This document shows, piece by piece, positions 19,667-28,786 of a stretch of 64,000 nt of DNA. The number at the start of each line of letters is the position of its first letter. The first letter of the stretch is position 1. The DNA comes from Antiquaquibacter soli (GTDB lineage: Bacteria > Actinomycetota > Actinomycetes > Actinomycetales > Microbacteriaceae). The stretch is from positions 744,001 to 808,000 of the forward strand of contig NZ_JAUQUB010000001.1 in assembly GCF_030580675.1 (NCBI RefSeq). The letters are read 5' to 3'. The position numbers and the translations under genes are program-made. The notes under the pieces were generated by a model that worked only from the letters and a program-made list of their open reading frames with translations, was not told where the DNA came from and did not search any database.

Positions 19667-20165
19667 CCGTGTCCTTCTCGCGGTCGAGCTCCTCGAGCAG
19701 CGACCGCAGCTCGGCGCGGATGAAGTCCTTGCTCGCGAGGTCCTTGACCGCGAGACGCAGCGCGACGACCTCGCGAGCGAGGTACTCGGTGTCGTTGAGG
19801 TTGCGCTCCGCGCGCTGGCGGTCCTGCTCGATCTGAACACGGTCGCGATCGTCCTGGCGGTTCTGCGCCAACAGGATGAGCGGGGCGGCGTAGGAGGCCT
19901 GTAGCGAGAGGATGAGGGTGAGAAGGGTGAAGTTCGTGAGCCTCGGGTCGAACTGCACCTCCTCCGGGGCGACCGTGTTGAACACGAGCCAGACGGTCAC
20001 GAAGACGGTCATGCCAATGAGGAACCACGGGGTGCCCATCGCTCGGGCGAACGCCTCGGAGAACCGGCCCGTACGGTCGCGGCTCTGGAAGAGCGGCAGC
20101 GGAGCGCGCAGTCCCTTGGGCGAGTCCAGTCGGTTGTCGGCGCGGTTGCGGTTAGCGCGTGCCAC
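19647..20165 (-). CDS. DUF1003 membrane protein
   Basis: 172 residues with two transmembrane helices (about 45-65 and 80-105) and a charged coiled C-terminus, the DUF1003 layout. GTG 20165 is supported by a strong AAGGAGGA ribosome site 5 nt upstream. The open frame continues upstream only inside the next gene. Overlaps the CBS-protein gene by 14 nt. The family has no proven function. Confidence 0.85.
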   Translation of the reverse strand: MARANRNRADNRLDSPKGLRAPLPLFQSRDRTGRFSEAFARAMGTPWFLIGMTVFVTVWLVFNTVAPEEVQFDPRLTNFTLLTLILSLQASYAAPLILLAQNRQDDRDRVQIEQDRQRAERNLNDTEYLAREVVALRLAVKDLASKDFIRAELRSLLEELDREKDTDDATGR

Positions 20166-21462
20166 GGGATGTCCTCCTTCCCCGTACGGGGACAGCAGCG
20201 GTCGAAGTGTCGGCGAAACGGTCGGTCTCGTCATTCGTACTTCGCCAGTCGTCCGGCAGGAGGTAGTCGAGGACATCGTCAATGGTCACCACCCCGACGA
20301 GTCGGTGGTTCTCGTCCACGACGGGGACGGAGACCAGGTTGTAGCTCGCGAGGATGCGCGACACCTCGGCCGCGCTCGTGTCGGCGCGCACCGGCTCGAG
20401 GGTCTGGTCGAGGAGCGTGCCCAGTCGCTCGTTCGGCGGGTAGCGCAGCATCCGCTGGAAATGGACCATGCCGAGGAAACGCCCGGTCGGCGGTTCGTAC
20501 GGGGGCAGGGTCACACAGATGGCGGCACCGAGGGCGGGAGCGAGCTCGTGGCGGCGGATGAGGGCGAGACCCTCGGCGACGGTCGCGTCGCTCGAGACGA
20601 TGATCGGTTCGGGCGTCATCAGACCGCCCGCGGTGTCCGGGGCGTAGGACAGCAGGAAGCGGACGTCCTCCGCCTCCTCCGGCTCCATGAGCTCGAGGAG
20701 GGCTTCGCCGCGCTCGCTCGAGAGCTGCGCGATGAGGTCGGCCGCGTCATCCGGCTGCATCTGGTCGAGCACGTCGGCAGCGCGCTCGTCGTCGAGGTGC
20801 TCGAGGATGTCGACCTGCTCGGCCTCCGGCATCTCCTCGAGGACGTCCGCGAGCCGGTCGTCGGAGAGCTCCTCGGCGACCTCGATCTTGCGCTGATCCG
20901 GCAGGTCGAGGAGCGCGTTGGCGAGGTCGGCGGGCAACAGGTCGGCGTAGCTCGCGACGAGCTGGGTCGCCGACTGCGCCTCGCCCTTCGCGGTGTCCTC
21001 GACGATCTGGTTCCACGGGACGAAGAGGGTCGCGCCCTTCGCGAACGGGGAGGGGCTCGTCTTGGGGCGGCGCAGGAACACCTGCGTGATCTCCCACTCG
21101 CCGAGGCCGACCTCCTCGATGGCGACATCCTCGATGTGGGCGTCGCCTGACCCGTCCGCGAGGCTGACGCGCCGGCCGAGCAGCTCGGCCATGATCCGCT
21201 CCTCGCCGCCGCGCTGCTCGAAGCGACGGAGGTTGATGAGGCCCGTCGTGATGATCTGACCGGAGCCGATGCTCGTGATGCGGCCGATCGACAGGAACAC
21301 CCGGCGCTTGCCGGGCACCTCGACGACCATGCCGATGACCCGCGGGGAGGCCTTCGTGCGACGGACGACGATCACGTCCCGAACGCGGCCCACGCGGTCG
21401 CCGTTGGGGTCGAAGACGGAGCACCCGACCAGCCGGGCGGCGAATGCTCTCGTCGTGCTCAC
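20152..21462 (-). CDS. MgtE N-domain + CBS-domain protein lacking the membrane channel
   Basis: 436 residues: PRC-barrel-like repeats in the first 150 (VGRVRDVIVVRR), an MgtE intracellular N-domain (about 175-285) and two CBS domains (about 290-410). The MgtE transmembrane region is missing, so it is probably a soluble Mg2+/nucleotide sensor rather than a transporter. GTG lies 7 nt after TAGGGT (21470-21475). First gene of the operon with DUF1003 and mrp, an order also known in mycobacteria. Confidence 0.85.
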   Translation of the reverse strand: MSTTRAFAARLVGCSVFDPNGDRVGRVRDVIVVRRTKASPRVIGMVVEVPGKRRVFLSIGRITSIGSGQIITTGLINLRRFEQRGGEERIMAELLGRRVSLADGSGDAHIEDVAIEEVGLGEWEITQVFLRRPKTSPSPFAKGATLFVPWNQIVEDTAKGEAQSATQLVASYADLLPADLANALLDLPDQRKIEVAEELSDDRLADVLEEMPEAEQVDILEHLDDERAADVLDQMQPDDAADLIAQLSSERGEALLELMEPEEAEDVRFLLSYAPDTAGGLMTPEPIIVSSDATVAEGLALIRRHELAPALGAAICVTLPPYEPPTGRFLGMVHFQRMLRYPPNERLGTLLDQTLEPVRADTSAAEVSRILASYNLVSVPVVDENHRLVGVVTIDDVLDYLLPDDWRSTNDETDRFADTSTAAVPVRGRRTSRGTR

Positions 21463-21499
21463 GCGTAAAACCCTACCCCCGCGTGGAACAATGGCTGGC

Positions 21500-22000
21500 G
21501 TGAGCACACCCAGCGCGTTCGGCCGTCGCGGCACCCCTCAGCCCAGCCTTCCCCGGGGCGACGTGCTCGGCACCTACGACACGTACCCCGAGGCGCAGTC
21601 CGTCGTCGACCGTCTGTCGAAGGCTGATTTCGACGTCAAGCAGTTGAGCATCATCGGCAACGACTTGAAGACCGTCGAGCGCGTCACGGGCAAGCTCACC
21701 TACGGGCGGGCGGCGCTCGCCGGCGCGGCATCCGGCGCCTGGCTCGGCCTCTTCTTCGGACTCGTGCTGACGATCTTCTCGCCCCCGACGCCCCAGTCGC
21801 TCTCCGTAATGGGGGCGGCCCTGCTCATCGGAGCCGGCTTCGGCATGATCTTCGGCATCGTGACCTACGCGATCAACCGCCGCCGCCGGGACTTCACGTC
21901 GACGCACCAGGTGATCGCGTCGAACTACCAGATCATCATCGACCCGAGCCTCACCGCGAAGGCGCAGCAGGTGCTCGCGGAGCACCCCGCACAGAGCTAG
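21500..22000 (+). CDS. General stress protein 17M-like membrane protein
   Basis: 166 residues: a YflT/GSP17M-like domain (about 15-65, YDTYPEAQSVVDRLSKADF), two transmembrane helices (about 75-130) and a short alpha/beta tail. In-frame ATG 21491 is an alternative start three codons upstream. Divergent from the CBS-protein gene. Ends 4 nt inside the convergent aminopeptidase gene. Confidence 0.82.
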   Translation: MSTPSAFGRRGTPQPSLPRGDVLGTYDTYPEAQSVVDRLSKADFDVKQLSIIGNDLKTVERVTGKLTYGRAALAGAASGAWLGLFFGLVLTIFSPPTPQSLSVMGAALLIGAGFGMIFGIVTYAINRRRRDFTSTHQVIASNYQIIIDPSLTAKAQQVLAEHPAQS

Positions 22001-23472
22001 CGCGCGAGCCACGCCTCCACGTCGTCGGCCGTGCGCGGGATCCCCGCCGAGAGGTTTTCCGCGCCCGACTCGGTGACGAGGATGTTGTCCTCGATGCGCA
22101 CGCCGATCCCGCGGTACTCCTCGGGGACGCTCAGGTCGTCCGGCTGGAAGTAGAGCCCGGGCTCGATCGTGAAGACCATACCGGGCTCGAGGATCCCCTC
22201 GAGATACAGCTCACGGCGGGCCGCAGCGCAGTCGTGCACGTCGATGCCGAGGTGGTGCGACGTGCCGTGCACCATGTAGCGGCGGTGGTACTGGTGCTCG
22301 GGCGAGAGCGACTCCTCGGCGCTCACCGGCAGCAGACCCCACTCGGCGGTGCGGGCGGCGATGACGGCCATCGCCGCGGCGTGGATCTCCTTGAACCGGA
22401 TGCCCGGCCGCACGATCGCGAAGGCGGCGTCCGCGGCCTCCCGCACGGCTTCGTAGACCTTCCGCTGCACGGGAGTGAAGGTGCCGGACACCGGGAGCGT
22501 GCGCGTGATGTCCGCCGTGTAGTAGCTGTCGAGCTCGATGCCGGCGTCGATGAGGATGAGGTCGCCGGGCACTACCGCGCCGTCGTTGCGCGTCCAGTGC
22601 AGGATGCACGCGTGCGGCCCGGAGGCCGCGATCGTGTCGTAGCCGACCGTGTTGCCCTCTGCCCGCGCGCGGCGGTTGAACGTGCCTTCGACGATCCGCT
22701 CACCGCGGGGGTGGGCGATCACCTGCGGGAGGTCGCCGATGACGTCGTCGAAGCCCTGCTTGGTCGCGGCGACCGCGGTACGCATCTGCGCGATCTCGAA
22801 CTCGTCTTTCACGAGCCGCAGCTCGCTGAGGTCGCGGGCGAGCTCGGCGTCACCGTCCGTGTCCAATGACTCCGTATCGGCCGAGAGGAGGCGGCGCCCG
22901 TCGACCTGGTCGGTGATGTCGCGGTCGGCGTCGCGCACGACGAGGGTCGAGGCATCCACCGAGTCCAGCACCGTCGCGAGCTCGGCGATGCCGCGCGTCG
23001 CGAGCCCGAGGTCGGCGGCGACGTGGGCGAGAGACGGTCGGGGTCCCGTCCAGAACTCGCCGATCTCCGGATTCGCGTAGAACTCGTCGGTGTCGCGCCC
23101 GGCGGCTTCGCGGAAGTAGAGCGTCGCCTCGTGATCGTCGCCAGCGGGCTCGAGCACGAGCACGGCCCCCGGCACCGAGTCGCTGCCCCAGCCGGTGAGG
23201 TGGGCGAACGCCGAGTGGGCGCGATAGGCGTAGTCCGTGTCGTTCGAGCGCACCTTCGCGCCGCCGGCCGGCAGGATGAGCCGCTTCCCGCGGTGGAGCG
23301 CCGAGATCCGGGCACGGCGGGCCGCCGCAAACGGCGCCTGCTCGCGCGGCGAGGGCAGGGCATCCGAGCGCTCCGCCCACTGCGAGGAGATGTACTGGGC
23401 GAACGTCTCGGAGACGGGCGTCGTGGAGCGGTTGGAGGTCGCGCGCGGGGCGGGCTGGGATGAATCGGCCAT
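21997..23472 (-). CDS. Xaa-Pro aminopeptidase (aminopeptidase P, M24B)
   Basis: 491 residues. The N-terminal creatinase-like domain (about 25-190) includes the typical NDTDYAYRAHSAFAHLTGW segment. The C-terminal pita-bread metallopeptidase has ligands visible in ILIDAGIE, ADITRTLP, HGTSHHLGIDVHD and TIEPGLY. It removes N-terminal residues preceding proline in the cytoplasm. Confidence 0.94.
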   Translation of the reverse strand: MADSSQPAPRATSNRSTTPVSETFAQYISSQWAERSDALPSPREQAPFAAARRARISALHRGKRLILPAGGAKVRSNDTDYAYRAHSAFAHLTGWGSDSVPGAVLVLEPAGDDHEATLYFREAAGRDTDEFYANPEIGEFWTGPRPSLAHVAADLGLATRGIAELATVLDSVDASTLVVRDADRDITDQVDGRRLLSADTESLDTDGDAELARDLSELRLVKDEFEIAQMRTAVAATKQGFDDVIGDLPQVIAHPRGERIVEGTFNRRARAEGNTVGYDTIAASGPHACILHWTRNDGAVVPGDLILIDAGIELDSYYTADITRTLPVSGTFTPVQRKVYEAVREAADAAFAIVRPGIRFKEIHAAAMAVIAARTAEWGLLPVSAEESLSPEHQYHRRYMVHGTSHHLGIDVHDCAAARRELYLEGILEPGMVFTIEPGLYFQPDDLSVPEEYRGIGVRIEDNILVTESGAENLSAGIPRTADDVEAWLAR

Positions 23473-23516
23473 GCCCTATTCTCACCCCGGACGGGCGATC
23501 GTGCCGCTTCCCGCCG

Positions 23517-24524
23517 CTAGTCCGCCGGAGACAGCTGGACGAGGATCGGCCGGTGGTCGCTGCCGGCCTTGTCGAGCGACTCGATAACTCGCATCCCGGT
23601 CACCGTCCAGTTGGGAGTCGCCATGACGTGATCGATGGGTGAGCCGAGGAGGGCGGGCAGCTGGGTCGGCCACGTGCCGACGGCCGCATTGTCGGTCGCG
23701 AGGGCGGCGTCCCGGCACGAACCGAGGTCGCCCCCGTCGACGCCGAGACCCGTGATGTGGTCGAGAGTCGCGTTGAAGTCACCGGCGAGGATGACGTTCT
23801 CTCCGTCGCACGCGTCGGCAACCCAGCGCAGGTCCTGCTGCCAGGTCGCCTCCATCGGAGGGAGCGGCGCCACGGTGTGTACGACGACGATCGTCGGCCC
23901 GCTGCCGTCGACGGGGGCGGCGACGAGCGTGGGCAGGACGGCAGTAGTCCGCGTCGCGGTGTCGACCGAGTACTCGCCGAGGTCGACCGAGACGAGCAGA
24001 GTTGTGGACCTCGCCTTCGACTCCTGGTCGTAGGCGAGAGTGTGCACCCACATCGGACGGTCGGCGGCCTGCATGAGCAGCGCGATGTCGATCCCGAGCT
24101 CGTTCGTGGTCTCCGGAAGGGCGATGATGTCGGCCTCGGACTCGAGCGCGAGCCGGGCGATCTCCTCCGCGCCGGGAGCGTCGCCGAGGGTGTTCCACGA
24201 CAGCACGGTTACGTCGGAGTCGCCCTTGGTCGTGAACGCGAAGTCCCCGAAGCCGCGAACCGAGAGCACGGCCGCGTTCACGAGCGCGAAGGCGAGGGCG
24301 ACCGCGGCGAGGGATGCCGCGAAGCGCCGCGCGGGGGCGGCGAGCAGCGCGAGGATGGTGAGGCCGACCGCAAGCACGAGTGCCACGGCGATACCGAGCC
24401 CGCGCAGCGCCACGATCTGGGCGACGCCGGGCATCCCGGCCAGTCCGAAGAGCTGCGGCCAGGCGAGCACGAGGGCGATGACGGCGCTGCCGACGATCAC
24501 GATGGCGGCGAGGAGTCGAGTCAT
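23517..24524 (-). CDS. Membrane-anchored endonuclease/exonuclease/phosphatase-family protein
   Basis: 335 residues: three transmembrane helices in the first 100, then an exported EEP domain (VLSWNTLG, LPETTNE, ILAGDFNAT, GSDHRPIL). This matches the actinobacterial extracellular EEP hydrolases; the substrate is unknown. ATG 24524 was chosen over the upstream GTG at 24545, which lies inside the promoter. A TATGCT -10 ends 9 nt away. Confidence 0.87.
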   Translation of the reverse strand: MTRLLAAIVIVGSAVIALVLAWPQLFGLAGMPGVAQIVALRGLGIAVALVLAVGLTILALLAAPARRFAASLAAVALAFALVNAAVLSVRGFGDFAFTTKGDSDVTVLSWNTLGDAPGAEEIARLALESEADIIALPETTNELGIDIALLMQAADRPMWVHTLAYDQESKARSTTLLVSVDLGEYSVDTATRTTAVLPTLVAAPVDGSGPTIVVVHTVAPLPPMEATWQQDLRWVADACDGENVILAGDFNATLDHITGLGVDGGDLGSCRDAALATDNAAVGTWPTQLPALLGSPIDHVMATPNWTVTGMRVIESLDKAGSDHRPILVQLSPAD

Positions 24525-24583
24525 GGCGGGTCGAGCATAGACCACGGCCCTGATCGATCCCGCTCGCGCAATAGAGTGGCATG
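24525..24583. promoter_or_regulatory. Divergent promoters for EEP and PHP genes
   Basis: Minus-strand TATGCT (24534-24539) is 9 nt from the EEP ATG. Plus-strand TAGAGT (24572-24577) is 6 nt from ATG 24584. The second spacing favours 24584 over the adjacent ATG at 24581 as the PHP start. Confidence 0.55.
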
Positions 24584-25438
24584 ATGCCCGGCTCTCCCAT
24601 CGACCTGCACGCGCACAGCTCCGTGTCGGATGGCACCGAGACGCCCAGCCAGCTCATCCGCGCCGCGGTCGCCGCGGGCCTCGGCACCATCGCCCTTACC
24701 GACCATGACTCGACCGCGGGGTGGCAGGAGGCGTTCGCCGCCGCCGAGGGCACGGGCCTGACCGTGATTCCGGGCATGGAGCTGTCGACGAACTACGGCC
24801 CGGCGAGCGTGCACATGCTCGCCTACCTCTTCGACCCGCTCGACGGCGCGATCATCGCCGAGACCGCGCGCATCCGCGACGGCCGGCTGCACCGGGCCGA
24901 GCGGATCGTCGAGCGCATCGCCGTCGACTACGACCTCACGTGGGACGACGTGCTCGCCGAGGCGACCGACGAATCGACGCTGGGGCGGCCCCACATCGCC
25001 GACGCACTCGTGCGCAAGGGGCACGTGCCCAACCGCAGTGCGGCGTTCGAGTCGATCCTGCACTGGCGCAGCGGCTACTACGAGAAGTACTACGCGCCGT
25101 CCCCGCTCGAGGGCGTCCGCATGATCGTCGCCGCCGGCGGGGTGCCCGTGCTCGCGCATCCCGCCACCCACGGTCGCTACCGGCCGATGTCGGACGACGT
25201 CATCGGCGAGCTCGCCGAGGAGGGGCTGTTCGGTCTCGAGCTCGACCACCGCGACAACACCGAGGAGGGCAAGCGCTCACTGCGCGGGGTCGCCGAGCGG
25301 TACGGACTCGAGATCACCGGGGCGAGCGACTACCACGGGGCGGGCAAGCCGAACCGCCTCGGCGAGAACACGACGAGCCCCGAGGTGCTCGAGAAGCTCA
25401 TCGCCCGGGCGACGGGCACTCGGCCTTTCGCCGGCTAA
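24584..25438 (+). CDS. PHP-domain phosphoesterase (nucleoside 3',5'-bisphosphate phosphatase type)
   Basis: 284-residue trinuclear metal PHP enzyme. Ligand motifs are DLHAHSSVSDG, LTDHDST, GMELST, LAHPATH and GASDYHG. Relatives (YciV/RNase AM) hydrolyse 3',5'-bisphosphates or short RNA 5' ends. That specificity comes from the family. Stop codon overlaps the convergent DUF805 gene by 4 nt. Confidence 0.9.
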   Translation: MPGSPIDLHAHSSVSDGTETPSQLIRAAVAAGLGTIALTDHDSTAGWQEAFAAAEGTGLTVIPGMELSTNYGPASVHMLAYLFDPLDGAIIAETARIRDGRLHRAERIVERIAVDYDLTWDDVLAEATDESTLGRPHIADALVRKGHVPNRSAAFESILHWRSGYYEKYYAPSPLEGVRMIVAAGGVPVLAHPATHGRYRPMSDDVIGELAEEGLFGLELDHRDNTEEGKRSLRGVAERYGLEITGASDYHGAGKPNRLGENTTSPEVLEKLIARATGTRPFAG

Positions 25439-25869
25439 CGGTCGAAGCGCGCGCCCTGCGGGTTCGAGGGCAGCAGGTTGAGGATCAGCACGATGAGCCC
25501 GCCGAGGTACGGGATGAGGTGCAGCAGGTACATCCATCCCGAGAAGTTCGCGTCGTGCAGACGGCGCACCGTCAGCGCGATCTCCGGGATGATCGCGCCG
25601 AGGAGGACGACGCCCCACAGGACGAGCACGACGACGCCCGGGGCCGTGATCTGAACGGCGCCCGACGCCGTCGGGGTGCCCGTCGCCGCCATGACGATCG
25701 CGAAGACGATGCCGAAGGCGGCGTTGAGGAGCACGAAGAACAGCCAGGCCCACCAGAACTCGCTGCGGCTCGCGCGGCCCGAGAAGACGGCGTACTTGCT
25801 GAAGAAGCGCTGGACGGCCTGCCCGAACGTGGCGCCGTAGAGCGGCTGGGAGAGCGTGGAATCGGTCAT
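25435..25869 (-). CDS. DUF805 membrane protein
   Basis: 144 residues with the DUF805 layout: an N-terminal FFSKYAVFSGRASRSEFWW motif followed by three to four transmembrane helices and the RRLHDANFSGW motif. Function unknown. A degenerate -10 CATACT lies 6 nt before the ATG. Confidence 0.9.
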   Translation of the reverse strand: MTDSTLSQPLYGATFGQAVQRFFSKYAVFSGRASRSEFWWAWLFFVLLNAAFGIVFAIVMAATGTPTASGAVQITAPGVVVLVLWGVVLLGAIIPEIALTVRRLHDANFSGWMYLLHLIPYLGGLIVLILNLLPSNPQGARFDR

Positions 25870-25901
25870 AGGGGCAGTATGGCAGCCCCGGTGACGGATT
25901 G

Positions 25902-27317
25902 TCAGCTACTTGCGGGAGCGCTGCCCGTGCTGGGCCGGCGCGTCCGACGACGGCGACGGCGGGGTGTGGCTCCGTCGTGCGTGCCGCCGCCCTCGCCGCT
26001 GTCCTGGCGCGGGGCGCCGTCCTGCCGAGGTGCAGACGACTCACCCGAGCCGCTTGCGCGCGTGCGGGTGCGCTGCCGCTCGCGCGGCGGCCGGGACTGC
26101 TGTTCGCGCGTCGCGGGGGCGTGCGCGCCCGGGAGGCGGCCCTTCGTGCCCTCCGGGATGTCGAGGTCGGTATACAGGTGCGGGCTCGACGAGTAGGTTT
26201 CCACCGGCTCCGGCACGCCCATGTCGAGGGCGCGGTTGATGAGGGACCACTTGTGCAGGTCGTCCCAGTCGACGAACGTCACGGCGATGCCGGTCTTGCC
26301 CGCGCGCCCCGTCCGGCCCGCGCGGTGCAGGTAGGTGTCGTGGTCGTCGGGCACCGTGTGGTTGATGACGTGGGTGACGTCGTTGACGTCGATGCCGCGG
26401 GCCGCGACATCCGTCGCGATGAGGATGTCCTTCTTGCCCGCCTTGAACGCGGCCATCGCGCGCTCGCGCTGCTCCTGGTTGAGGTCGCCGTGCACGGCGG
26501 CCGCGTTGAAGCCGCGGTCGCCGAGCTCCTCGACGAGCTTCGCCGCGGCGCGCTTGGTGCGGGTGAAGATGACCGTCTTGCCCCGACCCTCCGCCTGAAG
26601 GATGCGGCCGATGACCTCGTCCTTGTCGAGGGCGTGGGCGCGATACACGACGTGTTTGATGTTCGCCTGCGTGAGGCCCTCGTCGGGGTCCGTCGCGCGG
26701 ATGTGGATCGGTCGGTTCATGAACCGGCGCGCGAGGGCCACGATCGGACCGGGCATGGTCGCCGAGAAGAGCATGGTGTGGCGCGTCGGCGGAGTCTGCG
26801 CGAAGAGCTTCTCGATGTCGGCGAGGAAGCCGAGGTCGAGCATCTTGTCGGCCTCGTCGAGAACCATGACCTGCACGTCCTTGAGGCTCAGCAGGCGCTG
26901 GCTCGCGAGGTCGAGCAGTCGGCCCGGCGTGCCGACGACGACCTGGGCACCGGCCTTGAGCTCCTCGACCTGGCCCTCGTAGGCCTTGCCCCCGTAGATC
27001 GCCGCGATCTTGGTGGAACGGTTGGATGCCGCGAGCACGAGGTCCTCGGCGACCTGCACGCACAGCTCGCGCGTCGGGACGACGATGAGGGCCTTCACGC
27101 CGGGAGCGGGATCGGTGCCGAGTGCCTGCAGCACGGGGAGGCCGAAGCCGAGGGTCTTGCCCGTGCCGGTCTTGGCCTGGCCGATGATGTCCTGCTTGGC
27201 GAGGCCGAGGGGGATGGTCTGGGTCTGAATGGGGAAGGGCTCGGTGATGCCCTTGGTGGCGAGGGCATCGACGATGTCCTGTTCGATGCCGAGTTCTGCG
27301 AATGTCAAGTTGTGCAC
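25902..27317 (-). CDS. DEAD-box ATP-dependent RNA helicase (RhlE type)
   Basis: 471 residues. All DEAD-box motifs are visible: Q-motif (TEPFPIQTQTIP), AKTGTGKT, VPTRELCVQV, TPGRLLDL, VLDEADKM, FSATM, HGDLNQEQRERAM, and HRAGRTGRAG. The last 85 residues are an Arg/Ser/Gly-rich disordered tail suited to RNA binding. GTG 27317 is the first in-frame start after the leader. The leader carries a strong 5' hairpin. Mycobacterial rhlE holds the same place relative to the DUF3107 and adn genes. Confidence 0.94.
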   Translation of the reverse strand: MHNLTFAELGIEQDIVDALATKGITEPFPIQTQTIPLGLAKQDIIGQAKTGTGKTLGFGLPVLQALGTDPAPGVKALIVVPTRELCVQVAEDLVLAASNRSTKIAAIYGGKAYEGQVEELKAGAQVVVGTPGRLLDLASQRLLSLKDVQVMVLDEADKMLDLGFLADIEKLFAQTPPTRHTMLFSATMPGPIVALARRFMNRPIHIRATDPDEGLTQANIKHVVYRAHALDKDEVIGRILQAEGRGKTVIFTRTKRAAAKLVEELGDRGFNAAAVHGDLNQEQRERAMAAFKAGKKDILIATDVAARGIDVNDVTHVINHTVPDDHDTYLHRAGRTGRAGKTGIAVTFVDWDDLHKWSLINRALDMGVPEPVETYSSSPHLYTDLDIPEGTKGRLPGAHAPATREQQSRPPRERQRTRTRASGSGESSAPRQDGAPRQDSGEGGGTHDGATPRRRRRRTRRPSTGSAPASS

Positions 27318-27359
27318 CCTGTCGGAATTGCGAGGAGATACACCCGTTTTTCCCAGGGC

Positions 27360-27401
27360 GTATGGCCCCCTCCAGAAACGGGGGGCATACCGACCAGTTT
27401 A
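27360..27401 (-). promoter_or_regulatory. Helicase promoter with 5'-terminal mRNA hairpin
   Basis: Minus-strand TAAACT (27396-27401) would start transcription near 27390. The first 31 nt of that RNA (27390-27360) fold into GTATG-CCCCC / GGGGG-CATAC arms around a 9-nt loop, with a single G-G mismatch. About 42 nt more leader follow before the GTG. Confidence 0.5.
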
Positions 27402-27460
27402 GCCGGTCACGAGCCGCACCCCGGCGCAGGCACCGCGGGCCTGTCCTAAGCTTGGCTACC

Positions 27461-28177
27461 GTGGCTCACTGGTTCCGCCGTCGCGCGCGTCGCATTGAGG
27501 CGCCGCGCCTGCGCCCGCGGTCAGAGGACCTCGCCACCCCCCGGCTCGATCTGCACGAGTTCACGCCGCCCGTGGGGGAGTTCCTCGGTCGAGCGGCGTA
27601 CGTGCAGCTGATGCTCTTCGAGAACCTGTCCCGGGCCGTCTCGACCGCTCCGACGACCGCGGCCAAGGCCGCCATCGGCCGCGCGGCCGAGATCTCGATC
27701 GCCAAGCACCGGGCCCTCGCCGACGAGATCACCCGGTCCGGCGGCACCGTCGCCGAGGCGATGGAGCCCTACACGGCCGCGGTCGACGAGTTCGAGCGCA
27801 CCACTCGCGGCGCGGACTGGTTCGAGACGCTCCTGGGCTGCTACCTCACGTCGGGATTCCTCGAGGACTTCTTCGCCCGGCTCGCCGTCGGCCTTCCCGC
27901 GGGCGAGCGAGAGCGAGTCGCGGCCATCTTCGCGTCGGCGGACGAGGAGCCACTCCTCGCCGAGCAGCTGCGCCTCGCGATCGCGGACAACGCGCGCCTC
28001 GCCTCCCGGCTCGCCATGTGGGGCCGTCGCCTCGTCGGCGACACGATGCTCGTCGCGCGCTCGGCCCTCGGCCTCGATCACGGCGGCAGCAGCGCCGAAC
28101 ACAGGGCCGAGCCGGTGTTCACCGAGCTCATCGCCGCCCACACGCGGCGCATGGATGCGCTCGGCCTCACCGCCTGA
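27461..28177 (+). CDS. Ferritin-like fold protein
   Basis: 238 residues, nearly all alpha-helical, resembling the actinobacterial ferritin-like/MiaE-like family. Candidate diiron ligands are Glu and His in FENLSRA, EISIAKHRALADE and EFERTTRGADWFE. Substrate and activity unknown. TAAGCT (27447-27452) lies 8 nt before the GTG. Divergent from the helicase, an arrangement also seen in mycobacteria. Confidence 0.75.
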   Translation: MAHWFRRRARRIEAPRLRPRSEDLATPRLDLHEFTPPVGEFLGRAAYVQLMLFENLSRAVSTAPTTAAKAAIGRAAEISIAKHRALADEITRSGGTVAEAMEPYTAAVDEFERTTRGADWFETLLGCYLTSGFLEDFFARLAVGLPAGERERVAAIFASADEEPLLAEQLRLAIADNARLASRLAMWGRRLVGDTMLVARSALGLDHGGSSAEHRAEPVFTELIAAHTRRMDALGLTA

Positions 28178-28189
28178 GCGAGAGTCGCG

Positions 28190-28486
28190 TCAGGCCTTCG
28201 CGCCCGCGAGCCGCGCGAAGAGGGACTCGTCTGACTGGAGCCGACGTCGGGGCAGCACGACCGCCGTCAGAACGGCCGCGATCACCGCCGCGCCCAGGCT
28301 GGCAACCCAGATCCAGGTGCCGTCGAAGGTCCATCCGACCCAGACGAGAGCGACCCACACGATCGCCGTCGCTGCAGCGGACACGGCCGGGAGCAAGAGC
28401 ACTCCGTAGGTGTCGCGACGCGGCAGCAGGTACCGCAGGGCGAGCCCGATCCCGGCGCCGATGACGGTCACGAACAGGAGCTCCAT
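28190..28486 (-). CDS. Small three-helix membrane protein
   Basis: 98 residues with three hydrophobic segments (about 3-18, 27-50, 56-78) and a basic tail (LPRRRLQSDESLFARL). No family recognised. ATG 28486 begins the first helix and lies next to the DUF3107 stop, so the two are probably co-transcribed. Confidence 0.75.
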   Translation of the reverse strand: MELLFVTVIGAGIGLALRYLLPRRDTYGVLLLPAVSAAATAIVWVALVWVGWTFDGTWIWVASLGAAVIAAVLTAVVLPRRRLQSDESLFARLAGAKA

Positions 28487-28487
28487 G

Positions 28488-28712
28488 TCAGGCCACGAAA
28501 CCGATCCGGCGGGACTCCTCGGAGCCGACCTCGACATAGGAGAGCGACGCGGTGGGCACGAGGTAGATCTTGCCCTTGTCGTCGGTGAGCTTCACGAACT
28601 TCGCGTCGGAGTCGAGCGCCTTCGCGACAAGCGACTCGACCTCCGCCGCAGTCTGCGACGACTCGAAGCTGATCTCACGGGGGCTGTTGGCGATGCCGAT
28701 ACGAATGTCCAC
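28488..28712 (-). CDS. DUF3107 protein
   Basis: 74 residues (DIRIGIANSPREISFES), the conserved small actinobacterial DUF3107 family. Start chosen at the second of two in-frame GTG codons (28712, not 28718). -10 TAGCCT (28719-28724) is exactly 6 nt from it and would abut the first. Function unknown. Confidence 0.88.
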   Translation of the reverse strand: MDIRIGIANSPREISFESSQTAAEVESLVAKALDSDAKFVKLTDDKGKIYLVPTASLSYVEVGSEESRRIGFVA

Positions 28713-28786
28713 GGACACAGGCTACGACACTTCGCGATCGGCCCGCGGCGCCGTTCTCTGTCAGCGCACGGCACTACGTTGGGCGT

